This document shows positions 1 to 12,403 of a stretch of DNA of 64,000 nt, in pieces. The notes below the pieces were generated by a model, which had not been told where the DNA came from, made no database searches, and saw only the letters and a list, made by a program, of their open reading frames with translations. The DNA comes from Adineta vaga. Lineage: Eukaryota > Rotifera. The translations under genes and the position numbers were made by a program. The stretch's first letter is position 1. The number at the start of each line of letters is the position of its first letter. The DNA lies in contig CP075497.1 of the NCBI GenBank assembly GCA_021613535.1, positions 11,966,001 to 12,030,000 of the forward strand. Direction: 5' to 3'.

Positions 1-1286
1 GTACGAAAAGCAAATGGATGCATGACAATATCTTGTTCAATTTCACAAGCAACTTCGAATACTTCTAAAAGAATCAAAAATTTCTCGGTAAAATCATGAA
101 AAAAAACCAACAACGTCCATTGATCATGTGCAAAAGCAAAAAGAGAGTAACTATAGGTGAATTTACCTTCAGTGTGCATTTTGACATAACCACCGGTTAA
201 AAGAAGAAGAACGCCAGCCGTTTTAGGTGTACTACACAAACATATAGACAACGGACAAAATGCAAATAATAACAAAACATATAGACACACACAAAGCAGA
301 GACATCTTCTGACATCAAATCAGTTACCAAGTGAATGAGGTTCCATATCACCATCAGTTGCTAATAACATTACACCTGCTGTTTTCGGTAATCTTTTACA
401 AGAGAATAAAACTCCTTAGTTTGCCCCAAATAATAATAATCATAGCGAAAGAAGATTGTTGAAAAAACGAACTCATTTTACTTACGGTTTAGGTGATGTG
501 GTTAAAATTAAACCTGAACGATCAGTTTCACCAGCTAGAAAAACATAGATTCTAATATAAAGAAAAACTATTCTTTGAAAATAAATTACCTTCAAATTTT
601 TCCATATTGGCATAATGAACTTGTAAAACAAGATATTTGACTGATGTTGATCCACCAACTTTGAAAGCAACATCTAGAGAGAAAAAATAACACATCAATT
701 CATTTTCCTAAAGAGAAATTTCATACCTTTTGGTAATTCAGTTTTGTCAGCATCTAAAGCCCATGCATAAACAATTGTTGAGCCTGATTTACATGTTGGT
801 CCTGTTTCATAACGTTGTTTGGAATGACCATTTGAATGAGACATTTCACCACAATTCCTAATAGAAAAAAACTAATTTTCAATACTTTTCAATGCTTTAG
901 TTGATATTCTACCAGATTTTTTCATCACTGCCTGGTTCTGTACATCCAAAAAGTAAAATATGATGTGCATCTTTTGATGTTGCTGACGGATTAAAAGCCG
1001 CTAAATAATTCAACAACAACAAAAAAAAACAATATTTAATCAACTTAAAAATCAATACGAACTTATATAAGTCGGTTGATTTTCATCCATTGTATATGCT
1101 GTACATAAATAATCGTCAACCTAAAAGATTTGTCTCGAATTACTTGTAATGCCATACAAAAAATTAACTTACATGTTCAGCACGAGCATCAGGCATAAGG
1201 ATATTCAATGTATTTGCTGTGTCTTCGGCTGTTATCAATAAAATTAGTGAGGACAAACTAATGATGATGGATAAAAGATTAGCCAT
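1..1286 (-). CDS. PHM: Peptidylglycine alpha-hydroxylating monooxygenase (PHM), 5' part; runs off the window edge
   Basis: Copper- and ascorbate-dependent secreted enzyme that hydroxylates the C-terminal glycine of peptide precursors, the first step of neuropeptide amidation. Exons on the minus strand: 1173-1286, 1063-1120, 913-1000, 727-857, 590-673, 486-534, then 328-392 or 167-231, then 1-64. All junctions are GT-AG and phases match. The start ATG at 1286 opens a hydrophobic signal peptide (MANLLSIIISLSSLILLIT). Visible family motifs are DAHHILLFGC (CuM histidine pair), YLVLQVHYAN (third CuM histidine) and MHPFAF just before the expected CuB HxH, which lies outside the window. The N-terminus is shorter than in rat PHM, and the cysteine of the KDCSG region is replaced (DRSG); by my recollection of rat numbering this removes both halves of the first disulfide. 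No lyase (PAL) domain can be assessed. Family identity is firm. Confidence 0.9.
167..392 (-). other. Tandem pair of homologous PHM exons (328-392 and 167-231), probably mutually exclusive
   Basis: Both exons are exactly 65 nt, enter in phase 2 and leave in phase 1, and have good splice sites. They encode related segments starting PKTAGVMLLATDG and PKTAGVLLLLTGG. Only inclusion of exactly one keeps the frame into the next exon: skipping both, or using both, shifts it. The segment corresponds to the strand leading from PHM domain 1 to domain 2. The flanking introns (93-102 bp) are longer than most in this gene. Confidence 0.75.
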
Positions 1287-4281
1287 TTTTAACTCTTAAA
1301 CGAAGAAGAAGAAGAAAAAACAATCAAATGAGAAGAGTATTTTTAAACAAAACAAAACAAGAAAATATGAGTAATGCGCCACCATCAATCGAGTACTTCC
1401 AGAACGATCCTCATCAACATCATGGTTATTTCCCATTCGATAATAATTCCATTGCACTAGTATCGTGTTCCACTATAGTTGTCGTTACAAACACATCGTC
1501 GAAAGAAAAAGAACAGAAAAAATAGCTCGAAGCCAATTATTTCCTTTTTTTGTATAGTTGTCCTCAAAAGATAAAACTTAGATAAACTTTTCTTCTCATG
1601 TATTGTATCCATATCTATTCAATATAAGTAATTAAAGGCGAAGGACTAAGTACAATTAGTTTTCCATCAATTAGATATTTAGTAAAATAAATCGCATGTT
1701 GGTGAATCGTTTTTCAAAAGATTTAATTAAAAACTAGTAAATACATATAATATTTTTTTATAAAAAACCGTTTACCTACAATGGAAGTTTATTATTTTGA
1801 ATTTTTATCTATTTATCCCCAAGTATTGAACGTTAATATTCGGCCAATTAATAATAACAAAAGTAAAAGTTGTTTCAATAGAAATAGATTTACTTCAGTC
1901 ATTAGTAGTCAATCAGTATGTATATATTCATTGAATAAATTTGATTCTCAATGTCTTTTCCTCCCTTGAATAAATAATAAAACAAAATGTCAAAATTATG
2001 ATTTCTCTCCGAACGAAAAAACTTCGATGGATCTATTTACAAGAACACAGTGAAAATACTAAGTTATGTGTGTTGTGTGAATAACCAAATCGTCATTAAT
2101 TGTTTCAGCGATCAGAAGATGTCATATAAAGAAAATAACCATGGCCACACATACAGAAGTGTTTGACAATGATGAAACTACTTTAAACGAATCGTTAATA
2201 CTTATTTTGACAATTTTGTTGTTTTCAATTGATCGACTAACAAAAATCATATGAAAATAATTTTCTTCTAATTTATGAACAATTGATTGTTAACGATGAC
2301 CAGCGTCCTCGCTACTGTTTCGTTCTTCCTCTCTATCACGTCGCGTCTAGATACATTCCTCTTCATCTTTCTGCTCATGTAGTGCTCCAGATTTCTTTTT
2401 CGTTTTTGTTTTTCGAGAAAGAATGCTATCTTCGATGCCGTTCTTTCTCTCTTTTGCTTGTTCTTTTTGATATACATGCCTCTAGAGCTCTGCAGACAGG
2501 CTCACATTGATTAAGTAGAAATTTAAATACTAACGTTAAGTTTTTGCTCTTGGATAGAAAAATAAAGCTAATCTAAATAAAAGTTTGTAACCTCTTTGCG
2601 AGTTTGATTTGTTTTTTAGTGGATCTATAAAGTTTTGTTTAATGTCTGTATTGCGTCGAGTTTGTTCTATAAAAAATAGCCTCATTTTTGTTATATTTTT
2701 ATGTTCCAGTTCATAAAGAAAGCAGCTGACTTTATGACTCGAAGAAATTTAAAAAAATTCTGGTGATTCTAAAGGAACACACTATTTGGAAGCAGCTGTC
2801 TTTTCTCCCTAAGATATCGTTTCCTTAGAATCTCTAATTAATATTGTTTTATCGCGTGAGAAGAAGAAGAAGAAGAAGAAGAAATATAATTGAGAAACAA
2901 ATCTCAATAAGTATAAATCGTAGTTTGCGTAATAAGATTCAATTCTTCCGATGTAGTAAACAATCTTTCGATAACTATTCTATGGCTCATCAACTTCAGA
3001 CCACTTGATTGACTTCCGATCATATGAATTCAAAAATTATAGAAAATTTTTTCCTTTTGAAATATAATTGACATTCAATGTTCTATTTGAATAGTCAATA
3101 TATATTTAATAAGTTTATCTTGTGTATTTGATTACGAAATTGAAAATGCATTGATTTCATTCTTTTATTATTATATCACGTAAGTTTATCACATGATTGA
3201 AAAATGAATAGGATAAGATTTTACATCATATACTTAGAAACAGTAGGAACATCGTGAATAATAACAATTATATATAAATTCATTTTTATTTTTCCTGTTC
3301 GAAAGTATTTATTAGCAAAAGCTGATGCAACGATTTTTTAGATTAATGTATTTCTTCGTTTCAATGGTAGACACACATGAAAACTAATCGCTTTTTCAAA
3401 TTATAATGAAAAGGAAAAAAGAAATCTTTCAACAACACTTTTAAACTCAAAATGATTGCGAAAGAGACGAAGAAATAAAAAGAGAGAACAAGAAAAAAGT
3501 GCTCGTTTGTTGCTCAACGATCAACATTTTGAAAGAAGAATAAACCTTTCCCGTCATCATCGATTCTCCTGATGTATTCTTCTTCTCCTTTCTTTCTCTC
3601 TCTTTCTCTCTCCGTCTCACTGTTCGAGTATAAAAACGAACGGTAAAAAAGAAAGAGAATTCATTAAAATTCAATCTCTTCGACAACGAACAATAAACAA
3701 GACCAAAGAAACAATGATGTAAAGGTGAGAAGAGAGAATAAAAGTAAATCGATACATAAAGCATTTCTATTTTGCTTTTCTCTCTCTCACTCTTCCCTTC
3801 AGAGTCCAACTAGGTTAATCATCATTCTTCTCTTTTTTTTCATTCAGATAATAAATCATTATTGATGAATGAAGATTCATATAGAATCACTTATGAAAGA
3901 AAATGCGATCAAGATGCGAAGAAAAATAGCAGCTGCTCTTTTTCCGATCATTTTGAACAGTGAAAAGAAAGCCCAGGCGTATAAAACTAAAAAGTAAAAG
4001 CATCAATAGATTCCTTTTCTTTTGAGAAAAAAAAACAGAGCGAATAAATCGATTTCTATTTTCTTTTATTCATGTAATGTTTTGGAGATGAGAAATTTGA
4101 TTATCTTATGGTAAGTTTTCTTAAATGGTACTCTTTGATAATAAATATCACATGCTAATTTATGATTGGAATGAGAATGTAAAATATTAATATTCTGTTT
4201 CATAATGAATAAAAGTGAGAGAAAAGAAATGGTTTTTAATTTTGATTTTAGATTAATTGTTTTGAATAGATGTAAATTCTA
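1287..4281. other. Intergenic region between divergent PHM and HEXD genes
   Basis: About 3 kb of AT-rich DNA containing both 5' flanks. I see only low-complexity features: a GAA run near 2862-2883 and a CT-rich stretch near 3590-3620 (TCTTTCTCTC-type). Short open frames here are either repetitive or lack splice and codon support, and none is called. Confidence 0.6.
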
Positions 4282-6571
4282 ATGTTTCCAATACGTCGAA
4301 TTAACACATTTATATCTCGAATATCTTTAACTGTTGTTCTACTTCTCACATCTGTTTTTATTTTATTTGGTTGTGCAAAATATCTTTATCGAACTAATCA
4401 TCAACAATTCGTACCAATTGAAAGACATATCATTAAAAAGCATGTTCATCAACATCAACATCAGGAGCATGAACATAATCATAATCCCAATCTTCAAGTT
4501 AGTCTTTAATATCCATTAAATTTAATCGAACTTTTCTTTTCTTTTCAATAGGAAGTCATTCAATTACATCTTGAACCAATTGAACAAATATCAACATTAG
4601 AAAAACGTCGTTTACTTCAACAAAATGATTCATCAATATCAGAAACAACGAAAATTGGAACAAAACCAATATCTGTTTTAGTTCATTTTGATTTAAAAGG
4701 TGCTGCACCAAAAATATCCTATTTTGAACAACTTTTCCCATTAATACGTAAATGGGGTGCAACAGGAATCTGTATGGAATACGAAGATACATTTCCATTC
4801 GAAGGAATTGTGAGTTCAATTAAACATAAACAAGCTTATACAAAAGACGATATCGAAAAAATTAATCGTCTAGCTAAAGAAAATCATTTAGAAGTTATGC
4901 CATTATTACAAACCTATGGTAAGTTATTTTATTCATTGATGTCAACTTGTTATCATAAAATATGTACGAAAGATTAAATACTTGGTAAACAGTAACATTT
5001 ACACATGAAAATGTCTTCATTTATTTACTAACCATGATAGAAACAAAGGAAAGAAAAAGAGTTTTACTATTTGATTTAAAATTTACGAGTAATGATGTAC
5101 GGTCAACAGATTAACATTGATAAAATGTTTCTTTATGTAACTTTTAAAGAAAAAGAAATTTTGTTATATAATCAGATTGAAACTAAACTAAATCCTTCTT
5201 TTTTCAAAGGACATCTGGAATTTTTATTAAAACTCAAAGAATTTAGTGATTTACGTGAAATTTCAAAATATCCTCAAGTAATAACTCCATGTACAAATAA
5301 AACATATCCAGTTTTATTTGCAATGATTGATCAATATCTTGCATTACATCCAGATATGCGTTTATTTCATATTGGTCATGATGAAGTTTATTATTTTCTT
5401 AGTCATCCTGAGTGTACAGAATTTCGTCGTATAACTGGTATTCAAACTCAATATGAATTATTTGCTTATCATCTTAGTATAATTGTCAATTATATTCGAG
5501 AAAAAAATCCAAATCTCTTGTTATTTGTTTGGCATGATGTCTTACAAAATTTAAATACAGAAACTTTACAAAAATATAAATTAATCAATACAGTTAATCC
5601 TGTTCTATGGTCTTATAGAGAAGATATGAGTGTTGAAGGATTTGTTAATGGACCACAAGCACATCTTTTTGGACAATTTCAAAGTTTATGGGGTGCATCT
5701 GCATTTAAAGGTTCAACAAATGAAATAGCGACTGTTAGTGATGTTCGACATCATTATGAAAGTAATAGACAAGAACGAGATGATTGACAATTGAATGATT
5801 AATTTATATTTTAGATCAAGTGTCATGGATTAAACAGTTAAAATCATATATTCCAACAAAATGGAGAAATTTTGATGGAATTATGATCACTGGCTGGTCA
5901 CGTTATGATCATTTTCTCTCATTATGTGAATTATTACCCTATTCTATTCCATCGTTAGCTTATTCTTTAGCTGCTTGGAAAGAACCATTCAAAAGTCTTC
6001 CATCTAAGGATATCTATGCAAATAAAGAATTACAAAATTATGTTCAAAAAGAACTTCAATGTTCATCAGCAATTCATTTGACTTCACATGAACATGCACT
6101 GAAACCAGCACCAAAGTATTTGTCGCCTTCAAATTCTATTCATCGTTCATTCTTTCAATTCTTTGTAGATGCAAATTTCCTGGTTATGATGTTTATGAAG
6201 CAATGCTCTCTTTACCAACACTTTGGAGTGAAGTTAAACAAGCTGAATCCTTTGTTGATAAATATGTTACAGATCTCCATGTGAAATATGAATATATTCA
6301 TCTAAAACGTGGTGAAGAATGTTTAGAGCAATTGAGACCAGCTGTTCTTCGACTGAAAAATTTTATTAAATCATTTCAAAAATCAATGGATGAAATATTT
6401 CCACCTCAAGTTGCGATTGAATGGTTAGAAACATATTTTATGAAACGCTATCGAACAGTTATTAAACGATATGAATTTATTCATCGTGCTATTCAAGAGC
6501 AGAAATCTTGGTTACCGAGACCTATACCTGATGTAGATAAACTTGATGAATATGAGAAAAATACCAGATAA
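4282..6571 (+). CDS. HEXD: Hexosaminidase D-like glycoside hydrolase family 20 enzyme, membrane-anchored
   Basis: Predicted exo-beta-N-acetylhexosaminidase. Exons 4282-4497, 4552-4918, 5210-5761, 5815-6115 and 6169-6571 give 612 residues with all phases consistent. Residues about 13-36 ([17 protein letters not shown]) form one membrane segment, followed by a His/Gln-rich linker, so a type II Golgi or ER membrane protein is inferred; human HEXD lacks such an anchor. HEXD hallmarks are [44 protein letters not shown] (catalytic Asp252-Glu253), [16 protein letters not shown] and [10 protein letters not shown]. Intron 2 (291 bp) is much longer than the others (about 53 bp). The long C-terminal tail (roughly 150 residues, helical) is beyond the GH20 barrel and of unknown role. 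Substrate preference cannot be read from sequence. Confidence 0.92.
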
Positions 6572-7146
6572 TGAATAGAAAAATAGCTTTGAAATTGTGA
6601 TAATATACCCGGTGAATTGTGTTTTTATTATTTATGTGTTATCTATTTGATTATGTTGATATGAACGTTGAGAGATGTGAGTGAGGATTTTTACATTTGT
6701 TTTTCATTTAAATCTATACTCACACGCTCATTCACCTACGAAAAATAAACAGTTAAGCGAATGGTAGAAAGAATGATAAAATCTTGAGGGTGTGGATGGG
6801 TGGATGTGCCAATTTTTTTCTCCTGATGTTGTCTTCGAGAACGATGATCATTCTGTGGAAATTTCATTGCTTGAGGATGGGTGTGGGTGTGTGAAGATTT
6901 TTTTCTCTCGGTGACCCTCTGCAAAAACTACATCATTTGATAGAGAATTAAATTCTGCATCCAACACAACCTTTTCGAAGACCAGCACAAGTTTACAGGC
7001 TAATCTTGACAAAAAATACTCGAATATGGTGCTGACTTTAACTACGTGACTATCACGATATTTGTGGACGTTTTTTATTTGCAAACATTTTCACTGGTTA
7101 ACGTAATATTTTGGGCAGTAAACTTATCATATAGAGTGTGCCAATA
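6572..7146. other. Intergenic; two degenerate TGTGGG-like stretches
   Basis: About 570 bp after HEXD. Two related segments about 85 bp apart (6780-6820 and 6865-6910) carry G-rich strings such as GGATGGGTGTGGGTGTGTG followed by a T-run and TCTC. They look like an old direct duplication including a short telomere-type tract. I see no gene here. Confidence 0.5.
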
Positions 7147-7311
7147 ACCCAGCTGAATGAAAACGGAGTCGTTTACAATGCATTTTCGGAATGCAAACTG
7201 TAACAAAACGGTGACTTTACGGCCGAAAATGAACCGTTTTGTTTCGTAATCACGGGCACAGATTTACGGCATCGTAAAGGCCGTATACGGACCGCATCGT
7301 TCGACCTGGGT
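7147..7311. mobile_element. Short GC-rich inverted-terminus element, copy 1
   Basis: Begins ACCCAG and ends CTGGGT, with an interior rich in ACGGCC, CCGTTTT and CGTAATC strings, unlike the AT-rich surroundings. A second element with the same ends and motif vocabulary lies at 57488-57770. Non-coding, so a non-autonomous miniature transposon is inferred. No clean target duplication is visible. Confidence 0.5.
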
Positions 7312-7329
7312 AACTACATGCAATAATTT

Positions 7330-7938
7330 TGAAGATTATAAAACTACAACATATGACAATGTTTCTTGTGAACAAAGTTTTGTGTTCGCGATCCTTGATG
7401 ATATAGATGAAGATGTGAAATTAAAAAAAGATGATAGTAATACAAATGAAGATTCACAATTAACTGCATTGAATAGTTCTTGCCATAAAGAAGGTTAGTT
7501 TTATTTGATTTTCGTAATATTGATAATATTTTCTGTTATTTTTTTAGATTCAAATTCAAACAGAGAAAGGGAAAAGGAAAATAAGTTGCACCTTGATGAT
7601 TCACAGGTAAGCTTCGCACTGCTAGTCACTAAATTGGCTATCTTCGTTCACTATTTAGATCGCGGATAATAACGACATTGAACAATTGTTAGAAATTCAA
7701 CGAAATGGAAAAAATAATCTTAAAAGTTTTGTAGAACAAATTTTAATTGTTAATATAAATATGGAGCAAATGGATACTCATATGGAAGAAATGAGTACTC
7801 GTATGAAAAATAATGGAAACACGAATGGAGAAAATGAACGTGAAATTAAAAGGTCTTGTTGAAGAACAGGAAGAAGCTGAACATGTTATGAAGATAGTTA
7901 ATGAAAAAATCGGCGATCTGAAAAGAGATAAAAAGTAA
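7330..7938 (+). pseudogene. Unrecognised acidic/coiled-coil gene fragment with a frameshift
   Basis: Three exons share one frame through good introns: about 7330-7493, 7548-7606 and 7659-7938. The product is Asp/Glu/Asn/Lys-rich (for example FAILDDIDEDVKLKKDD) and then heptad-like (IEQLLEIQRNGKNNL, MEQMDTHMEEM). In the last exon the frame stops shortly after the A-run at 7848-7851. With one A fewer it continues as a charged helix (LVEEQEEAEHVMKIVNEK) to TAA at 7936-7938. The 5' end abuts the element at 7147-7311, so the true start may have been displaced. I do not recognise the family. It may be a decayed gene, or an intact one with an assembly indel. Confidence 0.4.
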
Positions 7939-9505
7939 AACTTACCTTTTCACAATAAGGAAACTCATTTTTTATTTCTTTTTTAAATATAAAAAATTCA
8001 GAAATAAAAAGCCGAACAGATTCAAAAGCAGAATTAATCAAGTAAGTCATGTCTAGGAGATTTCCCATCAAACTCTGCTTGGAATAAAAATCATTAACCC
8101 TTGGATTGCTTAGTAGAACTAGTGAAATCGATTTAACAATAACAAGAACAGATTTTTTCGATACCGTTGAAATATAGTATATCGAAGTTTGGTCATAGAA
8201 ATGTTTTATTATGATTATAAGTCTGAGTAGTGTAATCAATATTGAAAGAAAACATTTTAGTCTTTAGTTTTTCTCTACAAGCAATATAATAAATTGAACT
8301 GATTAAAAAAGTTATGAAAAAGCTTATTGTTATCATTATAGAAAATTAGCTTTTAAGTCCAAAAGAAATCCAACTGTTTGTTTTCCTTTTTTAGATTCGT
8401 CGTTAATGATCAGATTTTGGTTATTGTTTGTTTTTTTCAACAATAAATTCTTTTGTGGTAAACGAGTTATCCATCAACTCTTTATTTATTTCTAAATACA
8501 GTAAAACCTCTCTATAGTGAACACTCTCGGGACCATTCAAAAGTGTCCACTGTAAAGAGGTGTGCACTATATAAAGGTGAGGTATTTTATAGAACAGCTC
8601 TTTCGAACACAGAGTAAATATGTTTTGTAGATACCTAAGGGTTCCTAGTGAACAATACAATATGCTACTGTGTATTCTTAGTTGTTATTACATGCATCTT
8701 TGCTCTCGATACCTTCATAGTTGTCAAAAATCGAGTCGTATTTCTCTTATGAACACTAATACGCTTTTCAAAAATCTTCATCCTATATAATTATATTCAA
8801 ATGTCCACTATATGGGAGTGTCCACTATGAGAGGTTCTACTGTATCTGAAAGGTCATGCCGGAATCATAGATTTTGTATTCGACTCTATGTTTTGTCAAA
8901 TACTACACAGATCTAAATGTGAAAACAAAAAAGATCATTCTGAAAGATATCATAAGAATTGAAGTGAGACACGTTCGTAAAAATAAAAATCATTCTGAAG
9001 ACATCTTATCTATCATACGGTATGTAAGTTTTTTGTCTCAACAATGTTATTTATGAAAAAGTGTAGAAAGTGAGCAACTAAGGCTTATTTGAATGAAATA
9101 AAAGCACTGATTAACAGCTACTCGTATTACAAAAGAGAAGCATTTTTGAAAACTCGAAAAATAGAGATAAGAATAAAAGATAGTAGATAATACGATGAAA
9201 TATCATATGTAGATAAAAATGAAAGATCATATGATGAGTCTTTCTCTTGTTCATATTGTCGATAACTCGCATACAATCTATTACACATATGAAGAAAGAT
9301 TATCAAAATACATATGGAAAAACAAACGAAAACATTGACACTCGACAAAAGTGAATTTGATAAATTTGAAGAAGAAAAAACAAACCGAGCACAAGAAAAC
9401 GAAAGAATCATATATAAATAAATCATCGTATAAAAATTGACTATGATTATAAGTTTGCGTTTTATTGATATGAAAAAAGAAACGAAAGTTAAAATAATAT
9501 AGATT
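7939..9505. other. Intergenic, containing one miniature transposon
   Basis: AT-rich DNA downstream of the fragment at 7330-7938 and of the convergent PPP1R21 gene. The only structured feature I see is the inverted-repeat element at 8499-8842. Short frames on either strand show no splice or family support. Confidence 0.5.
8499..8842. mobile_element. Tc1/mariner-pogo type miniature transposon with TA target duplication
   Basis: Left end CAGTAAAACCTCTCTATAGT; the right end read on the other strand is CAGTAGAACCTCTCATAGTG. Terminal inverted repeats run about 28 bp with few mismatches, and related strings (GTGTCCACT) recur inside. Both ends are flanked by TA (8497-8498 and 8843-8844), the target duplication of this superfamily. 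At 344 bp with no transposase frame it is non-autonomous. The CAGTARAACCTC terminus resembles Tigger/pogo-type ends. Confidence 0.85.
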
Positions 9506-12292
9506 TTATTTTTTCCCTTTTTTTCCATCCTAAAATGAATATAAAAAACAAAAAAGAGTTTAAAATGATATTCAATTATGACATACCTTTGGATTTATAT
9601 GTAATTGTTGTTGAAGTCGATCAATTTTATCATTCTGTGATGTAATATGTTCATTCATCGATGCCAAATGTTCGGTCATTGTCACAATTTGTTCTTCATA
9701 GCCTTTAGTTGTCATTGATAATTCATCTTTCATCTTCGCTAATTCTACTTGTGATTGTTCAATTTCAGTTCGACATTTTGTTTCTTGATCTTTGGAATGT
9801 CTTAAACGTTGATGAATATTGGCTAACTAGAAAGTATATAGAGAATAAAGATGAGACGAAGAAGAGGAATGAAGATTTTGCTTACTTCATTATAAAATGC
9901 AATTCCTTTGCCATTAGCCAATTGTAGTTTTGTTTCTAAATCGAGGATTTTTTGTGAATAGTATTGTTTTATCATCATTTCACGTTCACTTGGTGGATCT
10001 GAACTTGTTCGAGCATCTCGTTGAAGATTTATTGTTGACTAAACAAAAATTATTTAGCATTTCTACTTCTCTCGATTATATTTACAGTAGTTGATGGAAT
10101 TGAAATAAGTTCATCTAATTGTTCATTTGTCGTCACTGTTTGATTGGTTTTATCTTTTAATTCTTCGATTTGTTTTGAATGATCATCACGCATTTTTTCA
10201 GATTTGATTTTTAATAATTGATATTCTAAACGCCAATGTTCTTTCTCTTGTTCAAGTGCACCAATTGTTTCTGCATTACAAAGAATCTTAATATGAAGAA
10301 AAATATTATAATGAATCGTGGAATTCATAGTCATTTTACTTGTTTTTTATGACTATCAATTAAATGTAGATGGGAATTGTCTGAGAAATCAATAAGATGA
10401 GCTTGATCTTGTTGTAACATTTCTTTTTGTCGTTTTTGAAGTTCAAAAAGATATGTTTGATTTTCTCGAAGTAAATGTGCGATCTAAATGAAATTTACAT
10501 CATTAGACAACAAAGAAACTAACGAATTCATTTACTTGTTGTTCAAGACTTGATAATTTTCTTAATGCTGCTAATATACATTCATCAGTTGTTGTTAGAT
10601 GTACTGGAGAAACAGTTAATTCATATTCTAAACATAATTTATCATTGTAATTTTTATCAAGATCTAAAGACAAAAAAAACGAGAATATTTGAAATTCAAA
10701 TGAGAATTAATTAAGCGTATACCACAATGAATAAGTGCACCGGCTTGAAATGCATTTAAGATTTCGGCAACTTTTGAATGAAGTTGATCAGCTGTATCGG
10801 GTAAGGATAAATCTAAGAAGAAGAAGAAAATATTTTCGCTAGTGTCTTCATGAAGTCGTATTAAGCTATATGTTTTACCGAATTGAATAATATCCGCACA
10901 TATTTCACGTAAATGAGATAAATTATTTGCCCATTGTTGAAATAATTGATTGAGCACATCATTTAAAATATCAATTTTTTCATAAATTTTTTCTTGATTA
11001 TTCGATGAAGAATTAACCTTTGGTTCATCACAAACACTATCAACAAGAATAAATCAAACTTTTCTATTCAAATCTATTTACCTTTTAATCGCAAGGGCAA
11101 GTACTTTTTCACATGATGAAACAAACATACTAAATAATTCGGCAAAACCTGTTGTATTATTATTCTCTAATAAACACTAAATAACAAAAAATAAAAATCA
11201 ATTTTAAACTTTCTTAATTGTCTACCTGTCCATCAAAAAGACGAAGTTTTAATTCGGTTAGAAAATTGTCTGCATGTTGTTGAAAAGCTTTCACTGTTTG
11301 AGCCATCTAAACAAGAAAAATCGTTTTGAATTAGATCAGAGACGAACGTATGAATTACTTTTTCATTATTTTCTGGAGAGCGATTATTATTTTTTAATCG
11401 TTCTTCAATATAAATTGTCAATTCTGTAAATGCATCTCGCCATGCGATTAAATATTTATATAAAAATATTTCAGGTTGAGGAGTTGGAGGTGATTCATTG
11501 ATAATCTTAGATGAACTATTTAAAATGGAACTGAAAGAAAAGAAATTTTGCGAAAAAAAAAGTGAAATATAAATACGAACGATTTGCGACTAATAGCAGT
11601 ACTGGATGGTTGATCAGTTAAATGTTGTTTAACTTGTTCATTAAGTAATTCATTTTCATGTTTGATTTGTTTTAATATTCGTTCATATTCATCTCGAGCA
11701 CGTTGATGACTTTCTTGCATTTCCGACATTTGATTTTGTAACTGTTCGATAACTGAACGATGACTTAATCGTTCATTTTCAGTGTCAGAAATTTGTTTTT
11801 CTAATTCATAAACCTCAATGGAAAAAAAGAACCTAGTCTCTATATTATAAGTAAGCAAGTGAAGTCTTACTCGACGATGCATTGATTCATATTGTTTGAT
11901 TTTTTGTTCAAGTTCTTGAGCAAGTATATTGTTATTAAACGGATTGTTTTGTGCTGTTTTATTGCTATTTGTTTTCTTTAATTTAGAGTTTGAATCATAT
12001 TCATTTAATTCATGTTGAAGAATTTCTAATCGAGATTGTAATTGGGTATTAAGAAATGTAAGAGTTTCAATTTCTTGTCCATTTCGTCTGATATTTTGGT
12101 CTCTACGATTAATATCTTCCTTTAAGAAGAAAATCATAATTAAAGATTAATCATCAATGGAAATTAAAGATTTACTTGAAATTGTTGATTTTTAGTTTGT
12201 TCATCAATAACAGCTTTCTTAAGAACTGTTACTTGTCCTCGAACTTTGGAGAATTCACTCGCTAATATTTGATATTTATTTTGTAAGTCCAT
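9506..12292 (-). CDS. PPP1R21: PPP1R21-like endosomal coiled-coil protein (KLRAQ and TTKRSYEDQ domains)
   Basis: Orthologue of PPP1R21, a phosphatase-1 regulatory subunit and component (Fy-2) of the FERRY complex on early endosomes. Fourteen exons in transcription order: 12176-12292, 11871-12119, 11581-11813, 11359-11530, 11226-11306, 11082-11176, 10879-11036, 10723-10812, 10536-10663, 10340-10483, 10086-10286, 9886-10038, 9587-9826, 9506-9529. All phases match and give 694 residues (human about 780). The start is KYQILASEFSKVRGQ (KLRAQ-type) and the end has MTTKGYEEQIVTMTEHLASM, the TTKRSYEDQ signature, then a Lys-rich tail as in vertebrates. An AG lies just upstream of the chosen ATG, so a short upstream exon cannot be excluded. 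The promoter must fit in the 111 bp after EMC2, on the same strand. Confidence 0.92.
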
Positions 12293-12403
12293 TTCAACAT
12301 CTAAAACAAGAATTGTTTTTCTTTCTTTTCCAAACTAAATGAAACACAAACAACATCAAACAGAATGAGAACTAGAATATGAAATAAAAACGAAGAGATT
12401 TTA

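Noticed and set aside
1328-1525. 65-codon plus-strand frame beside the PHM start
   Set aside because: No family, no signal and located in the likely PHM promoter; low-complexity ends.
3447-3809. 120-codon minus-strand frame
   Set aside because: Composed largely of CT/GA low-complexity DNA, which yields Arg/Glu/Lys/Ser-rich translations by chance.
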